A stretch of 64,000 bases of DNA from Streptomyces sp. PH10-H1 (GCF_030063355.1 NZ_JASISZ010000001.1:62001-126000); one strand, 5' to 3'; shown: positions 24,387 to 33,825, numbered from the stretch's first letter. Notes: generated by a model not told the origin, from the sequence alone. A program made the numbers and translations.

Positions 24387-26000
24387 TCACATCCGGAAGA
24401 CGCCGTAGCCGGGCTCACCCAGCGGCGCGTTGGCGCAGGCGGTGAGCGCGAGGCCCAGGACGGTGCGGGTCTCCAGCGGGTCGATCACGCCGTCGTCCCA
24501 GAGCCGGGCGGTCGCGTAATAGGCGTTGCCCTGGGTGTCGTACTGCTCCCGGATCGGGTCCTTGAACGCGGTCTCCTCGTCGGGAGTCCACTCGGCGCCC
24601 GCCGCCTCGATCTGGTCGCGCTTGACGGTGGCGAGGACGGACGCGGCCTGTTCGCCGCCCATCACGGAGATCTTGGCGTTGGGCCACATCCACAGGAAGC
24701 GCGGTGAGTAGGCCCGCCCGCACATCGAGTAGTTGCCCGCGCCGTAGGAACCGCCGATGACCACGGTCAGCTTGGGTACCCGCGCACAGGCGACCGCGGT
24801 GACCATCTTCGCGCCGTGCTTGGCGATGCCGCCCGCCTCGTACTGGCGGCCCACCATGAACCCGGAGATGTTCTGCAGGAAGAGCAGCGGGATGCCGCGC
24901 TGGTCGCACAGCTCGATGAAGTGTGCGCCCTTCATGGCGGATTCGGAGAAGAGGATGCCGTTGTTGGCGATGATGCCGACCGGGTGGCCGTGCACATGGG
25001 CGAAGCCGGTGACGAGCGTCGCGCCGTACTCCGCCTTGAACTCGGCGAAGCGGCTGCCGTCGACGACCCTGGCGATAACCTCTCGCACGTCGTACGGGGT
25101 GCGGGAGTCGACGGGCACCGCGCCGGTGAGTCCGGCCGGGTCGACGACGGGCTCCTCGACCGGGGTGACGGCCCAGGGACGCGGCACGCGGGGACCGAGG
25201 GTGGACACGATGTTCCGCACGATGCGCAGTGCGTGGGCGTCGTCCTCGGCCAGGTGGTCGGTGACGCCGGAGATCTTGGAGTGCACCTCGCCGCCGCCCA
25301 GCTCCTCCGCGGTGACGACCTCGCCGGTGGCGGCCTTCACCAGGGGCGGGCCGCCCAGGAAGATCGTGCCCTGGTTGCGGACGATCACCGCTTCGTCGCT
25401 CATGGCCGGGACGTACGCGCCGCCGGCCGTGCACGAGCCCATGACGGCGGCGATCTGCGGGATGCCGCGGGCCGACATCGTCGCCTGGTTGTAGAAGATC
25501 CGGCCGAAGTGGTCGCGGTCCGGGAACACCTCGTCCTGCCGGGGCAGGAAGGCGCCGCCGGAGTCCACCAGATAGACGCACGGCAGCCGGTTGTCGAGCG
25601 CGATCTCCTGGGCCCGCAGGTGCTTCTTCACCGTCATGGGGTAGTACGTACCGCCCTTGACCGTGGCGTCGTTGGCGACCACCACGACCTCGCGCCCGGA
25701 GACCCTGCCGATGCCGGCGACGACGCCGGCGGCCGGGGCCTGGTCCTCGTACATCCCGTCGGCGGCCAGCGGGGCGAGTTCCAGGAAGGGCGAGCCGGGA
25801 TCGAGCAGCCCGTCCACCCGGTCACGGGGCAGGAGCTTGCCGCGCGCGGTGTGCCGGGCGCGGGCCTTCTCGCCGCCGCCGAGCCGGGCGGCGGCGAGCT
25901 TGTCGCGCAGCCGCGCACTCAGTTCGGCGTGCGCCGCCGCATTGGCGCGGAAGGTCTCCGACGCCGGATCGGCGGCGCTGGAGAGGACGGGTGCTGCCAT
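24387..26000 (-). CDS. Acyl-CoA carboxylase carboxyltransferase beta subunit
   Basis: 537 residues with the two crotonase-like domains of carboxyltransferases. Visible signatures are [21 protein letters not shown] near the N-terminus, [16 protein letters not shown] in the first half, and [20 protein letters not shown] and [20 protein letters not shown] in the second. The last two resemble methylcrotonyl-CoA carboxylase beta chains. It is the promoter-proximal gene of the operon. A long inverted repeat shared with the divergent TetR gene lies 18-63 bp upstream. Confidence 0.93.
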   Translation of the reverse strand: MAAPVLSSAADPASETFRANAAAHAELSARLRDKLAAARLGGGEKARARHTARGKLLPRDRVDGLLDPGSPFLELAPLAADGMYEDQAPAAGVVAGIGRVSGREVVVVANDATVKGGTYYPMTVKKHLRAQEIALDNRLPCVYLVDSGGAFLPRQDEVFPDRDHFGRIFYNQATMSARGIPQIAAVMGSCTAGGAYVPAMSDEAVIVRNQGTIFLGGPPLVKAATGEVVTAEELGGGEVHSKISGVTDHLAEDDAHALRIVRNIVSTLGPRVPRPWAVTPVEEPVVDPAGLTGAVPVDSRTPYDVREVIARVVDGSRFAEFKAEYGATLVTGFAHVHGHPVGIIANNGILFSESAMKGAHFIELCDQRGIPLLFLQNISGFMVGRQYEAGGIAKHGAKMVTAVACARVPKLTVVIGGSYGAGNYSMCGRAYSPRFLWMWPNAKISVMGGEQAASVLATVKRDQIEAAGAEWTPDEETAFKDPIREQYDTQGNAYYATARLWDDGVIDPLETRTVLGLALTACANAPLGEPGYGVFRM

Positions 26001-26017
26001 GTGTCGGGCCCCCGGAA

Positions 26018-26063
26018 GTTAGCGAGCGTTAACGTGGTGTCACTCACGTTAACGCTCGCTAAC
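26018..26063. promoter_or_regulatory. Operator: perfect 19-bp inverted repeat
   Basis: Arms of 19 bp at 26018-26036 and 26045-26063 are exact reverse complements, with an 8-bp spacer. Each arm reads GTTAGCGAGCGTTAACGTG or its complement and contains GTTAAC. It sits between the divergent carboxylase operon and the TetR gene, so two regulator dimers could bind and control both sides. Confidence 0.8.
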
Positions 26064-26072
26064 GAGATTGTC

Positions 26073-26078
26073 TAGACT
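26073..26078 (+). promoter_or_regulatory. Leaderless -10 of the TetR gene
   Basis: TAGACT at 26073-26078 ends 6 nt before the ATG at 26085. The inverted-repeat operator lies immediately upstream, which fits autorepression. Confidence 0.55.
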
Positions 26079-26084
26079 CGTTGT

Positions 26085-26696
26085 ATGCACCCCACGAAGG
26101 CGACCGAGAACCGCCGCGACCAGATCCTCCGGGAGGCCGCCCGGCTCTTCGCCGAGCGTGGTTTCCACGGCGTCGGCGTGGATGAGATAGGTGCCGCCGT
26201 CGGCATCAGCGGCCCTGGCCTGTACCGGCATTTCGCGGGCAAGGACGCGATGCTCGCCGAGCTGCTCGTCGGCATCAGCGGCCGGCTGCTCGCGGCCGGG
26301 AAGGCGCGCGTCGCCGAGGCCGCGGACCCGGCCGGCGCGCTGGACGCGCTGGTCCGCGGGCATATCGATTTCGCGCTCGACGACCGCCCGCTCATCACGC
26401 TGCACGACCGTGAGCTCGACCGGCTGCGTGATTCCGACCGCAAGCTGGTGCGTCAGCTCCAGCGGCAGTACGTCGAGCAGTGGGTGGAGGTCGTCCGACA
26501 GGTGCGTCCGGCCGTGCCCGAGCCGCAGGTGAGGGCCGCGGTGCACGCTGTCTTCGGGCTGCTCAACTCCACCCCGCACCTGGGCGCGCACAACGGGCTC
26601 CCGGACCGGCAGGAGACCGCGGCGCTGCTGCACCGGCTGGCACTCGGCGCACTGGCGGCTCTGGACAGCACGGGCGACCGGCGAGTAACTTACTGA
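26085..26696 (+). CDS. TetR-family regulator of the carboxylase operon
   Basis: 203 residues. The N-terminal TetR helix-turn-helix (about residues 8-55) reads RRDQILREAARLFAERGFHG and ISGPGLYRHFAGKDAML. The C-terminal part is an all-helical ligand domain. It is divergent from accD-like/accC-like/lyase/dehydrogenase and shares a 46-bp operator with them. The likely ligand is an acyl-CoA or branched-chain intermediate; this is inferred from the regulon. Confidence 0.9.
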   Translation: MHPTKATENRRDQILREAARLFAERGFHGVGVDEIGAAVGISGPGLYRHFAGKDAMLAELLVGISGRLLAAGKARVAEAADPAGALDALVRGHIDFALDDRPLITLHDRELDRLRDSDRKLVRQLQRQYVEQWVEVVRQVRPAVPEPQVRAAVHAVFGLLNSTPHLGAHNGLPDRQETAALLHRLALGALAALDSTGDRRVTY

Positions 26697-26759
26697 GCGC
26701 TTGCTTATTTTCCGGACTCCAGGTCCCGGATCCATGTCTCAGGCCAAAGGAGGCGCGAA

Positions 26760-27917
26760 GTGCGTCGGACGGTGTTCAACGAGGACCACGAAGCGTTCCG
26801 CGAGACGATCCGGGACTTCATCACGGCCGAGGTCGTCCCCGTCTACGACGAGTGGCTGGCGGCGGGCCAGGCGCCCCGCGACTTCTACCGCAAACTCGGT
26901 GAGCTGGGCGTCTTTGGTATCGAAGTGCCCGAGGAGTTCGGCGGCGCCGGCGAGACCAGCTTCAAGTTCCAGGCCGTCATCACCGAGGAGTGCGCCCGCG
27001 CGGGCGTCAGTTTCGGCGGCAGCGGCGTCCACACCGGCCTCTGCCTCCCGTACCTGCTGGCCTACGCCGACGACGCGCAGAAGAAGCGCTGGCTCCCGGA
27101 CTTCGTCTCCGGCGACATGATGACCGCCATCGCCATGACCGAGCCGGGCACCGGCTCCGACCTGGCCGGCATGAAGACCACCGCCAAGCTCTCCGAGGAC
27201 GGTTCCCACTACGTCCTCAACGGCGCCAAGACCTTCATCACCGGCGGCGTGCACGCCGACCGCGTCATCGTCTGCGCGCGGACCGCCCCGGCCACCCCCG
27301 AGGACCGCCGCGCGGGCATCTCGCTCCTGGTCGTCGACACCGCGGCCGAGGGCTACGCCGTCGGCCGCAAGCTGGAGAAGCTCGGCCTGAAGACCTCGGA
27401 CACCGCCGAGCTGTCCTTCACCGACGTGAAGGTGCCGGTCGAGGACCTTCTCGGCGAGGAGGGCAAGGGCTTCACGTACCTCGGCCAGAACCTGCCGCAG
27501 GAACGTCTCGCCATCGCCGTGGGCGCGTACGCGCAGGCGTCCGCCGCCATCGGCTTCGCCAAGGCGTACGTCCAGGACCGCACCGTCTTCGGCCAGTCCG
27601 TCGCCTCGTTCCAGAACACCAAGTTCGTGCTCGCCGACTGCAAGGCCGAGGTCGACGCGGCCGAGGCCGTCATCGACCGCGCCCTGGACGCGCACGACGC
27701 CGGTGAGCTGACGGCCGCCGACGCCGCCTCCGCCAAGCTCTTCACCACCGAGGTCGCGGCCCGCGTCATCGACAAGTGCCTGCAGCTGCACGGCGGCTAC
27801 GGCTACATGCTGGAATACCCCATCGCGCGCCTGTACGCGGACAACCGCGTCAACCGCATCTACGGCGGCACCAGCGAGGTCATGCGCTCCATCATCGCCA
27901 AGTCCATGGGCCTGTGA
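26760..27917 (+). CDS. Acyl-CoA dehydrogenase
   Basis: 385 residues. Motifs AIAMTEPGTGSDLAGMKTTA and LQLHGGYGYMLEYPIARLYADNRV mark the acyl-CoA dehydrogenase family. It starts at a GTG with a strong AAAGGAGG 6 nt upstream. It lies 64 bp after the TetR gene and before tesB. The gap contains a symmetric AGCGCT element (26694-26706) of the kind TetR fatty-acid regulators use. Substrate range is unknown; it is distinct in sequence from the dehydrogenase at 20307. Confidence 0.92.
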   Translation: MRRTVFNEDHEAFRETIRDFITAEVVPVYDEWLAAGQAPRDFYRKLGELGVFGIEVPEEFGGAGETSFKFQAVITEECARAGVSFGGSGVHTGLCLPYLLAYADDAQKKRWLPDFVSGDMMTAIAMTEPGTGSDLAGMKTTAKLSEDGSHYVLNGAKTFITGGVHADRVIVCARTAPATPEDRRAGISLLVVDTAAEGYAVGRKLEKLGLKTSDTAELSFTDVKVPVEDLLGEEGKGFTYLGQNLPQERLAIAVGAYAQASAAIGFAKAYVQDRTVFGQSVASFQNTKFVLADCKAEVDAAEAVIDRALDAHDAGELTAADAASAKLFTTEVAARVIDKCLQLHGGYGYMLEYPIARLYADNRVNRIYGGTSEVMRSIIAKSMGL

Positions 27918-27955
27918 GCAAGGCCCGGTGAGCAAGGTTCGCTGAGAGCAGTTCT

Positions 27956-28831
27956 GTGAACGAGGCGCTGACGTCCCTGCTCGGTCTGCTCGATCTGGAG
28001 CGGATCGACCGGGACATCTTCCGCGGCATCAGCAGATCGGCGGTTGTGCCCCGCGTGTTCGGCGGCCAGGTCGCCGCCCAGGCGCTGGTCGCGGCCGGCC
28101 GCACCGTGCCGGAGGACCGTGCCGCGCACTCGCTGCACGCGTACTTCCTGCGGCCGGGCGACCCCGGCGCGCCGATCGTCTACCAGGTGGACCGGATCCG
28201 CGACGGCCGCTCCTTCACCACCCGAAGGGTGGTGGCCGTGCAGCACGGACAGCCGATCTTCCACCTGTCGGCGTCCTTCCAGGAGTACGAGGAAGGGCTC
28301 GAGCACCAGGAGCCGATGCCTCCGGCACCGGACCCCGAGACGCTCCCCACGGCCGAGGAACTGCTGCCCGCGCACGCCGACAAGTTCCCCGACCCCAAGG
28401 TCGTCGACCGCCTCCTGGAAGCGCGGGCCGCCGTCGACCTGCGCTACGCCGAGGACCCGCCCTTCCTGGTCGCCGGACAGGGACCGCGCGAGCCGCGCTC
28501 CCAGGTGTGGTTCCGCACCCGCGGCAAGCTCGCGGACGACCCGCTGCTGCATGTCTGCCTGGCCACCTACGTCTCCGACATGACGCTGCTCGACTCGGTG
28601 CTCCTCGCCCACGGGCGCGGTGGCTGGGCGGTCGGTGACGTGGTCGGCGCCAGCCTGGACCACGCCATGTGGTTCCACCGGCCGTTCCGCGCCGACGAGT
28701 GGCTGCTGTACGACCAGCAGAGCCCGTCGGCGTCCGGCGGGCGGGGGCTGGGCACCGCCCGTATCTACACCCAGGACGGGCGGCTCGTGGTGTCCGTGAT
28801 CCAGGAGGGCGTGGTCCGCGTCCCGCGCTAG
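27956..28831 (+). CDS. tesB: Acyl-CoA thioesterase II
   Basis: 291 residues, double-hotdog fold. Family features include VFGGQVAAQALVAAGRTV near the N-terminus, SLHAYFLRPGDP, the DG(R/K)SF region, and a second hotdog with SLDHAMWFHRPFRADEWLLY. The expected Asp/Gln/Ser-Thr catalytic network is spread over both halves. It hydrolyses medium- to long-chain acyl-CoA. It begins at a GTG 38 bp after the dehydrogenase; the gap holds a short duplicated GTGAGCAAGG. Confidence 0.92.
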   Translation: MNEALTSLLGLLDLERIDRDIFRGISRSAVVPRVFGGQVAAQALVAAGRTVPEDRAAHSLHAYFLRPGDPGAPIVYQVDRIRDGRSFTTRRVVAVQHGQPIFHLSASFQEYEEGLEHQEPMPPAPDPETLPTAEELLPAHADKFPDPKVVDRLLEARAAVDLRYAEDPPFLVAGQGPREPRSQVWFRTRGKLADDPLLHVCLATYVSDMTLLDSVLLAHGRGGWAVGDVVGASLDHAMWFHRPFRADEWLLYDQQSPSASGGRGLGTARIYTQDGRLVVSVIQEGVVRVPR

Positions 28832-28864
28832 GGCCCAGCCGACCGGTTGGGGACGGCTGAGCCC
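28831..28864. terminator. Hairpin between tesB and the NarL-type kinase gene
   Basis: An 11-position stem with one mismatch (28831-28841 with 28854-28864) lies between convergent genes, starting at the last base of the tesB stop codon. Confidence 0.6.
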
Positions 28865-28909
28865 GGATCAGCGGCGCCCGACCGGGGGACCCGGCGGCGT
28901 TGCGGGCGG

Positions 28910-30106
28910 TCAGCCGGCGGGGAGGACGGCCCGCACCAGGAAGCCGCCGTCGGGCTGAGCGGACGCGTCGAGGGTGCCGCCCAGCTGGGCGGCACGTTCG
29001 CGCAGGCCCGCGAGGCCGTGGCCTCCCGAGGGGAGCGCGGGGGCCGGCGCATCACCCGGCGGCCCGTTGCGGACGCCGACGAGCAGCCGGCCCCCGGCCA
29101 GCCGGACGACCACCTCCGTCTCCGCCCCCGTCGCGTGCTTGCGCACATTCGTCAGTGACTCCTGCACGATCCGGTAGGCGGCGTGCCCGACGTCCGCCGG
29201 GCAGCCCGCCGCCTCGACCCGCCCGTGCACCCGGGGCCCCGCCGTCGCCAGCAGCGCCGGCAGTTCGCCCAGCCCGGGCCCGGACGGGGTGACGGCCGCG
29301 TCAGCCGGGTTCGCGGTGTCCGCCCGGGTGGTCGCGCCCGTCGGGTTCGCCGTGTCCGTGGCTTGGGTCACGGGAAGCCGTAGCAGCCCCACCATGCGGC
29401 GCAGCTCGTCGAGCGCGTCCCGGCTCAGCCGCCGTACCGCACTCGCCGCCTCGCGCGCCTCCTGGCTCTGCGCGGTGACCTCCAGGGCGCCGGACTGCAC
29501 CGCGATGAGGCTGATGTGGTGAGCCACGGTGTCGTGCATCTCGCGGGCGAGCCGGGCGCGTTCCCAGACGACCGCCTGTTCGGCGGCGAGCCGGTGTTCG
29601 CGCTCACGGCTCTCGGCCAGCTCGTCGAGGCGCGCCGCCAGCTCCTGCCGGGACGCGCCGAGCAGCCCCAGCGCGGTGGGGGCGGTGGCCAGCAGCGCGG
29701 AGAGCAGCAGCGCCAGGATGGTGGGGGCGGGCTCCCAGTCGATCGTGCCGAGCCATGGCCAGGGGACGAAGGAGACCACGGCCACGGCGGCCGCGCAGCC
29801 GCCGGTGACCCACATCCGCGGTGTGACGCGGGAGCGGCCGGGCCAACCCGGCGCCGCGCGGCCCGTCCCGCCGGAGGCGACCTGGTAGAGCGCGGCCATC
29901 GGCGCCAGCCAGACGTAGCCGAGCGACAGCGCGGGCAGTGTCGCGGCGAAGGCGAGCAGCGGGAGGCGGCGGCGTACCAGGAGGGCGGCGGTGGCGGTGC
30001 AGGCGACGGCGAGCGCGAGGGAACCGCCCATCGAGCGGGTCGCCCACACCTCGGTGGCCGAGAGGGCGATGAGGGCGGCTTGGGGAACGGCGGGCCGCAC
30101 TCTCAC
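28910..30106 (-). CDS. NarL-type sensor histidine kinase (HisKA_3)
   Basis: 398 residues. Several hydrophobic membrane segments occupy about residues 5-165. A coiled linker is followed by the HisKA_3 box ERARLAREMHDTVAHHISLIA with the phospho-acceptor His, and a C-terminal HATPase domain with IVQESLTNVRKHA and GGHGLAGLRERA. A stretch of about 20 residues rich in Thr, Asn and Ala between the two is low-complexity. The GTG at 30106 overlaps the response regulator stop (GTGA), so they are co-translated. Confidence 0.9.
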   Translation of the reverse strand: MRVRPAVPQAALIALSATEVWATRSMGGSLALAVACTATAALLVRRRLPLLAFAATLPALSLGYVWLAPMAALYQVASGGTGRAAPGWPGRSRVTPRMWVTGGCAAAVAVVSFVPWPWLGTIDWEPAPTILALLLSALLATAPTALGLLGASRQELAARLDELAESREREHRLAAEQAVVWERARLAREMHDTVAHHISLIAVQSGALEVTAQSQEAREAASAVRRLSRDALDELRRMVGLLRLPVTQATDTANPTGATTRADTANPADAAVTPSGPGLGELPALLATAGPRVHGRVEAAGCPADVGHAAYRIVQESLTNVRKHATGAETEVVVRLAGGRLLVGVRNGPPGDAPAPALPSGGHGLAGLRERAAQLGGTLDASAQPDGGFLVRAVLPAG

Positions 30107-30771
30107 GTGCGCTCCGCCGCCTGAGTGATTCCCGCGCGGTGGGCGAGGACGGCCGCGGCGACCCGGTTGGGCGTGCCCAGCTTCCGCAGCACCGCGCGCA
30201 CATGGTCCTTGACGGTGGCGACCGTGATACCCAGCCGTACGGCGATGCCGGAGTTCGGCAGACCGGTCGCGAGGAGGACGAGCACCTCGCGTTCGCGCGT
30301 GGTGAGCAGAGCGAGCGCAGCAGTGTCCTCGCCGTCGGGGCCGGGTCCCGGGCCGGTCCCGAGGTAGCCGCCGACGACGGTGCGGCTGACGGTCGGCGTG
30401 AAGACAGTCCCACCCGACGCGAGGACCCGTACCGCGTCGATCAGCGTGCCCACGGCCGTGTCCTTGAGCAGGAAACCGGTGGCTCCCGCCCGCATCGCCG
30501 CACTGATGTGGGCGCTGGTGTCGAACGCCGTCAGCATCGCGACGGCCGGCGGCTCCGGCAGCGCGCGCAGCCCCCGCAGCACCGTCAGCCCGTCCGGTTC
30601 CGGCATGACCGCGTCGAGCAGTACGAGGTCGGGGCCGGCCGATGCGATGGCGGCCACCGCGTCCCGGCTGTCGCATTCCACGACCACCGCGATGTCTCCG
30701 GCGGTCTCCAGAATGCGCCGCAGGGCAACCCTGACCAGCGCCTCGTCGTCGACGATCGCTACATGGATCAC
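30103..30771 (-). CDS. NarL/LuxR-type response regulator
   Basis: 222 residues. The receiver domain has the DDE acidic cluster near residue 9-11, the phospho-acceptor Asp in DLVLLDAVMPEPDG, and the Lys in FLLKDTA. The C-terminal LuxR helix-turn-helix is LTTREREVLVLLATGLPNSG with TVKDHVRAVLRKLG. The GTG at 30771 has AGGAG 5 nt upstream; a TTG further up is not needed. It is transcribed before its kinase. Confidence 0.92.
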   Translation of the reverse strand: MIHVAIVDDEALVRVALRRILETAGDIAVVVECDSRDAVAAIASAGPDLVLLDAVMPEPDGLTVLRGLRALPEPPAVAMLTAFDTSAHISAAMRAGATGFLLKDTAVGTLIDAVRVLASGGTVFTPTVSRTVVGGYLGTGPGPGPDGEDTAALALLTTREREVLVLLATGLPNSGIAVRLGITVATVKDHVRAVLRKLGTPNRVAAAVLAHRAGITQAAERT

Positions 30772-30876
30772 TTGCTCCTGCCTTCTCAAGCCCCTCTGGC
30801 GATCGTAACCAGAGACGCCGGATCCGCAGAGTTCTGATCCGCTGCGCAGGGTCCGGATCCGCTCGCCCGGAAGGAT

Positions 30877-31680
30877 TCAGATCCGCGCTTCGAGACCCGC
30901 GGCGGCCAGCAGGTAGGCGGTCAGCGGAGCGTAGAGATGCGGCGGCACATTGTCGTCCAGGGGGACGGTCACGGTCAGATCTCCCTCGGCCTCGCCGACG
31001 AACAGCGCCGGATCGTTGCAGTCGGCGAAGCCGACCGTGTCGATGCCGCGGCTGCCCGCGTGGCCTGCCCAGCCGTGGTCGGCGACGACGAGTTCCGGCA
31101 GCTCCCGGCCGTCGTGCTCCATGGCGTCCAGAACCTCCCGCATCGGCTCGGGGGAGTGGGTGTGCATGAGGTTGCCGCCGCGGTGCAGAACGGCCACGCC
31201 GCCGATGTGCCGGATGTCGCCGTGGTCGCCGTACAGCCGGTCCGCGGGCAGCAGGATCTCGCAGCCCGCGTCGCGCAGGGCGGCGGCCAGCACCTGGTGC
31301 ACGGCGAACATCCCGGCCGGGTGGCCGGTCGCGAACAGCACCCGGGCCCGGGATTCCGCCGCCTTGCGCAGCGCCACGGCCATCCGGTCCAGCGCGTCGA
31401 TCGTCAGCTCCGCGTCGATGGTGTCCTGTCCGATGCGGTGCTTCGGGCTGGCCACGACCCCGCAGCGTTCCGCCATCAGATCCAGCACGTCCCGCGGGTT
31501 CGTCCAGCGGTCACCGAGGTCGAGGCCCAGCCAGTAGTAGCGGTTTCCCTCGGCGAGCTCGCGGTAGTGATCGAGGTTGTTCTCGCGGCTCGTGGCCACG
31601 TCACCGGCGATGCGGGAGCGTATGAGGTGCTCGGCGAGGGACTGGCGGGACGGCGTCGTGTCATGGGGCATGTGTCTCAT
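30877..31680 (-). CDS. Putative phosphatase, function uncertain
   Basis: 267 residues, soluble. It contains FATGHPAGMFAVHQVLAAAL, LPADRLYGDHGDIRHIGGVA, VVADHGWAGHAGSRGIDTVG and FADCNDPALFVGEAEGD, a His/Asp-rich set that suggests a metal or phosphate site. I recall related proteins being labelled phosphatases, but I cannot assign a family from sequence alone. ATGs at 31680 and 31671 are both possible starts; 31680 has GAGG 7 nt upstream. It lies between the NarL-type pair and the broken PucR gene, all on the minus strand. Confidence 0.6.
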   Translation of the reverse strand: MRHMPHDTTPSRQSLAEHLIRSRIAGDVATSRENNLDHYRELAEGNRYYWLGLDLGDRWTNPRDVLDLMAERCGVVASPKHRIGQDTIDAELTIDALDRMAVALRKAAESRARVLFATGHPAGMFAVHQVLAAALRDAGCEILLPADRLYGDHGDIRHIGGVAVLHRGGNLMHTHSPEPMREVLDAMEHDGRELPELVVADHGWAGHAGSRGIDTVGFADCNDPALFVGEAEGDLTVTVPLDDNVPPHLYAPLTAYLLAAAGLEARI

Positions 31681-31892
31681 TGTCGCGCCTCGCCGCACGG
31701 GCGTACGGGGCGAGGGTGATCGACACCGATGTGTGACCGATCGGTGGTCCGTGGCGGTCGGTCGCGGGTCGATCGAGAGTCGAATTGGGGACTCGTCGCG
31801 GGTTCGTCGCGGGTCCGTTGCAGGGCCGTCGTCGGCCTGGAGCCCGGTCCTTGGGCCCGAACTCGGGGACGGGTGCCGGGATTTCCGCCGCC

Positions 31893-31944
31893 GCTCGGAT
31901 TCCGCGCTCGGATTCCGCGCTCGGATTCCGCGCTCGAATTCCGC
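31893..31944. repeat. 13-bp tandem repeat (4 units) just downstream of the PucR gene
   Basis: Three perfect GCTCGGATTCCGC units (31893, 31906, 31919) and one with a single change (31932). The array ends 6 bp before the PucR stop codon on the plus strand. A 13-bp period excludes in-frame coding. Confidence 0.85.
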
Positions 31945-31950
31945 CGCCGT

Positions 31951-33699
31951 TCAGAGCCAGCGCAGCGCGAACCACAGGTCCATGCGGGTATCCGGGTCGT
32001 CGAGGTCCGCGTCGAGCAGCGCGGCGGTCCGCGCGATGCGCTGCCGGACCGTGTTGCGGTGCACTTCCAGCGCGACGGCGGTGCGGTCCCAGCTGCCGTG
32101 CAGCGCCAGCCAGGAGCGCAGTGTCTCCACCAGCGCTGGGGAGTCCAGCAGCGGCTCCAGCCGGGCGCGGGCGTGGGCGCGCGCCTCCTCCGGTGCGACG
32201 AGCGCCGCCACACCCGCGTCGCCGCTGCGGTGCCGGGCCAGCCCTGAGCGGTTCGCGACGGCCCGGCGGAGCGCCCCCGCCGCCTGGGCGTCGGCGACGG
32301 CCAGCTCTCCGGTGGACGCGGCGCCGCTGACCCCGAGCGTCCAGCCCGGCTGCGCCGAGATCCTGCGGTCGGCGGGGAGCAGGGCCCGTACGGCGTCGCC
32401 GTCCGCGTCGACCAGGGCGGTGCCGAGCGCCGCGGCCAGGGAGGCCGCTGCCAGGGGCGCCGCCTCGCGCGCCGGACCGGAGCCGCGGCGGTGCCCGTGC
32501 ACCACGGTCCAGCGCGGCCCGGCGGGGCCGGACCGCTCGGTGCCCGGCGCCGGATCCGTCTCTGTACCTGCTTGCGTGCTCGCCCCGGCGATCGGCCGGA
32601 CGGGTCCGACCAGCAGGTTCGCGACGTCCTCCGGCCGGGCGCCGAGCAGCAGCCGCACCAGGGCGGCCGAGCGGTCGGTGTCGGCCGTGCCCTGGTAGGG
32701 GCCGGTGAGGAGCGACAGCAGGACGGTGGCGACCCCGGTGAGCGCGTGGTCCGCCGGTTCGCGCCGCCCGGCCGAGACCGCCAGCACCAGGCCCTCGCCG
32801 GGAACGCCCCCGGCGAGGGCGTAGGCCGCCAGGTGCCCGCCGCCGACCGTGTCGGTCGCGGACGAGGGCGCCGGGCCGGCGGCCTGCGCGCGGGCTGCCG
32901 GGGAGCGGGCCGGCTGCGCGCGGGCGGGCTGCGGGTGGGCGGCCCGCGAGCGGGCTGCCGGTGGTGGAGCGGCCGACGGGTGGTCCGCCGGTGTGGGAAC
33001 GGCCGGGGCGTGCGTGGCGTGCGGGGCGGGCGGCTGGGTGGGCGCGAGGGGCCGTACCACCCGCGCCAGCTCGCTGAGCGCGGCCCGGACCGCCGGCCCG
33101 GGCCGGGAGCCCGCCCCGTACAGCTCCCCGCCGCCGGGGGCCAGGAGCGCGGCCCAGCCGCCCAGGTGGTGAGCGAGCTGACGCAGCACGGCGGGGACGG
33201 GTTCGGGGCGGGCGGCGGCGGAAGCCAGGGACTGCTGCGCCTCGGTGACGCGGCGCAGCTCGCGGTGACGGGCCTCGGCCATCGCCTGCCAGACGGCGCG
33301 GGCGACAGCGGTGAAGGGGGTTTGCGGCGGAACCTCCACCAAAGGCAGGCCATGGCGGTCGCACGCCTCGACGAGGGCACGCGGCGTCTCATGGTGAACG
33401 GGCGCGAGCCCGAAGCCGAGCGCCGCGGCACCCGCCTCGACGGCACGGGCCACGTAGCGGTCGAGATAGGCGGGGTCGACGCGGGCCCCGGAGCCGCCGG
33501 CCGACGGGAAGTGCACCCCGGCCGTCAGCAGCAGCTCGCCGCCCAGCAGCTACGGAACCGGGTCCTCCATCTCGCTGGTGTGCGCCCAGTGGATGGGAAT
33601 GTCCTCGCGCGGCCCCGCGACTTGCCGAAGGCCCAGGTCCGCGCGGGCCAGCAGGTCGGCGAGCGGTACCGGGGGAGTGGGCGGCGCCAAGATCGGCAT
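31951..33699 (-). pseudogene. PucR-family regulator interrupted by an in-frame TAG
   Basis: The frame from the ATG at 33699 (GGATGGA 6 nt upstream; another ATG at 33705) reads PILAPPTPPVPLADLLARAD and so on, the usual PucR N-terminal domain, but codon 50 is TAG (plus-strand CTA at 33550-33552). Beyond it the same frame continues with LLGGELLLTAG, where relatives read YLLGGELLLTAG, so TAC to TAG is the likely change. The rest (to residue 582) is intact: a long Pro/Ala-rich linker, a GGDEF-like middle region and the C-terminal PucR helix-turn-helix with HGSWDRTAVALEVHRNTVRQ. Restart at the GTG at 33516 would drop about 61 residues. It is divergent from the symporter. Confidence 0.8.
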
Positions 33700-33705
33700 G
33701 TGCAT

Positions 33706-33733
33706 TCCATCCACAGAAATAACATTGGATGGA
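33706..33733. promoter_or_regulatory. Inverted repeat between PucR gene and symporter
   Basis: TCCATCCA (33706-33713) and TGGATGGA (33726-33733) are perfect arms 12 bp apart. The site abuts the PucR start and lies 93 bp before the symporter gene, so it may be the PucR operator. Confidence 0.5.
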
Positions 33734-33825
33734 TAGAACGTACACTTCAGTGACTTCTTTCGGCCGCCTAGGGTCATCCCCGAATCGCCCGCATCCAGTA
33801 GGGCGTTTCGGACGGAGGAGAGCCC

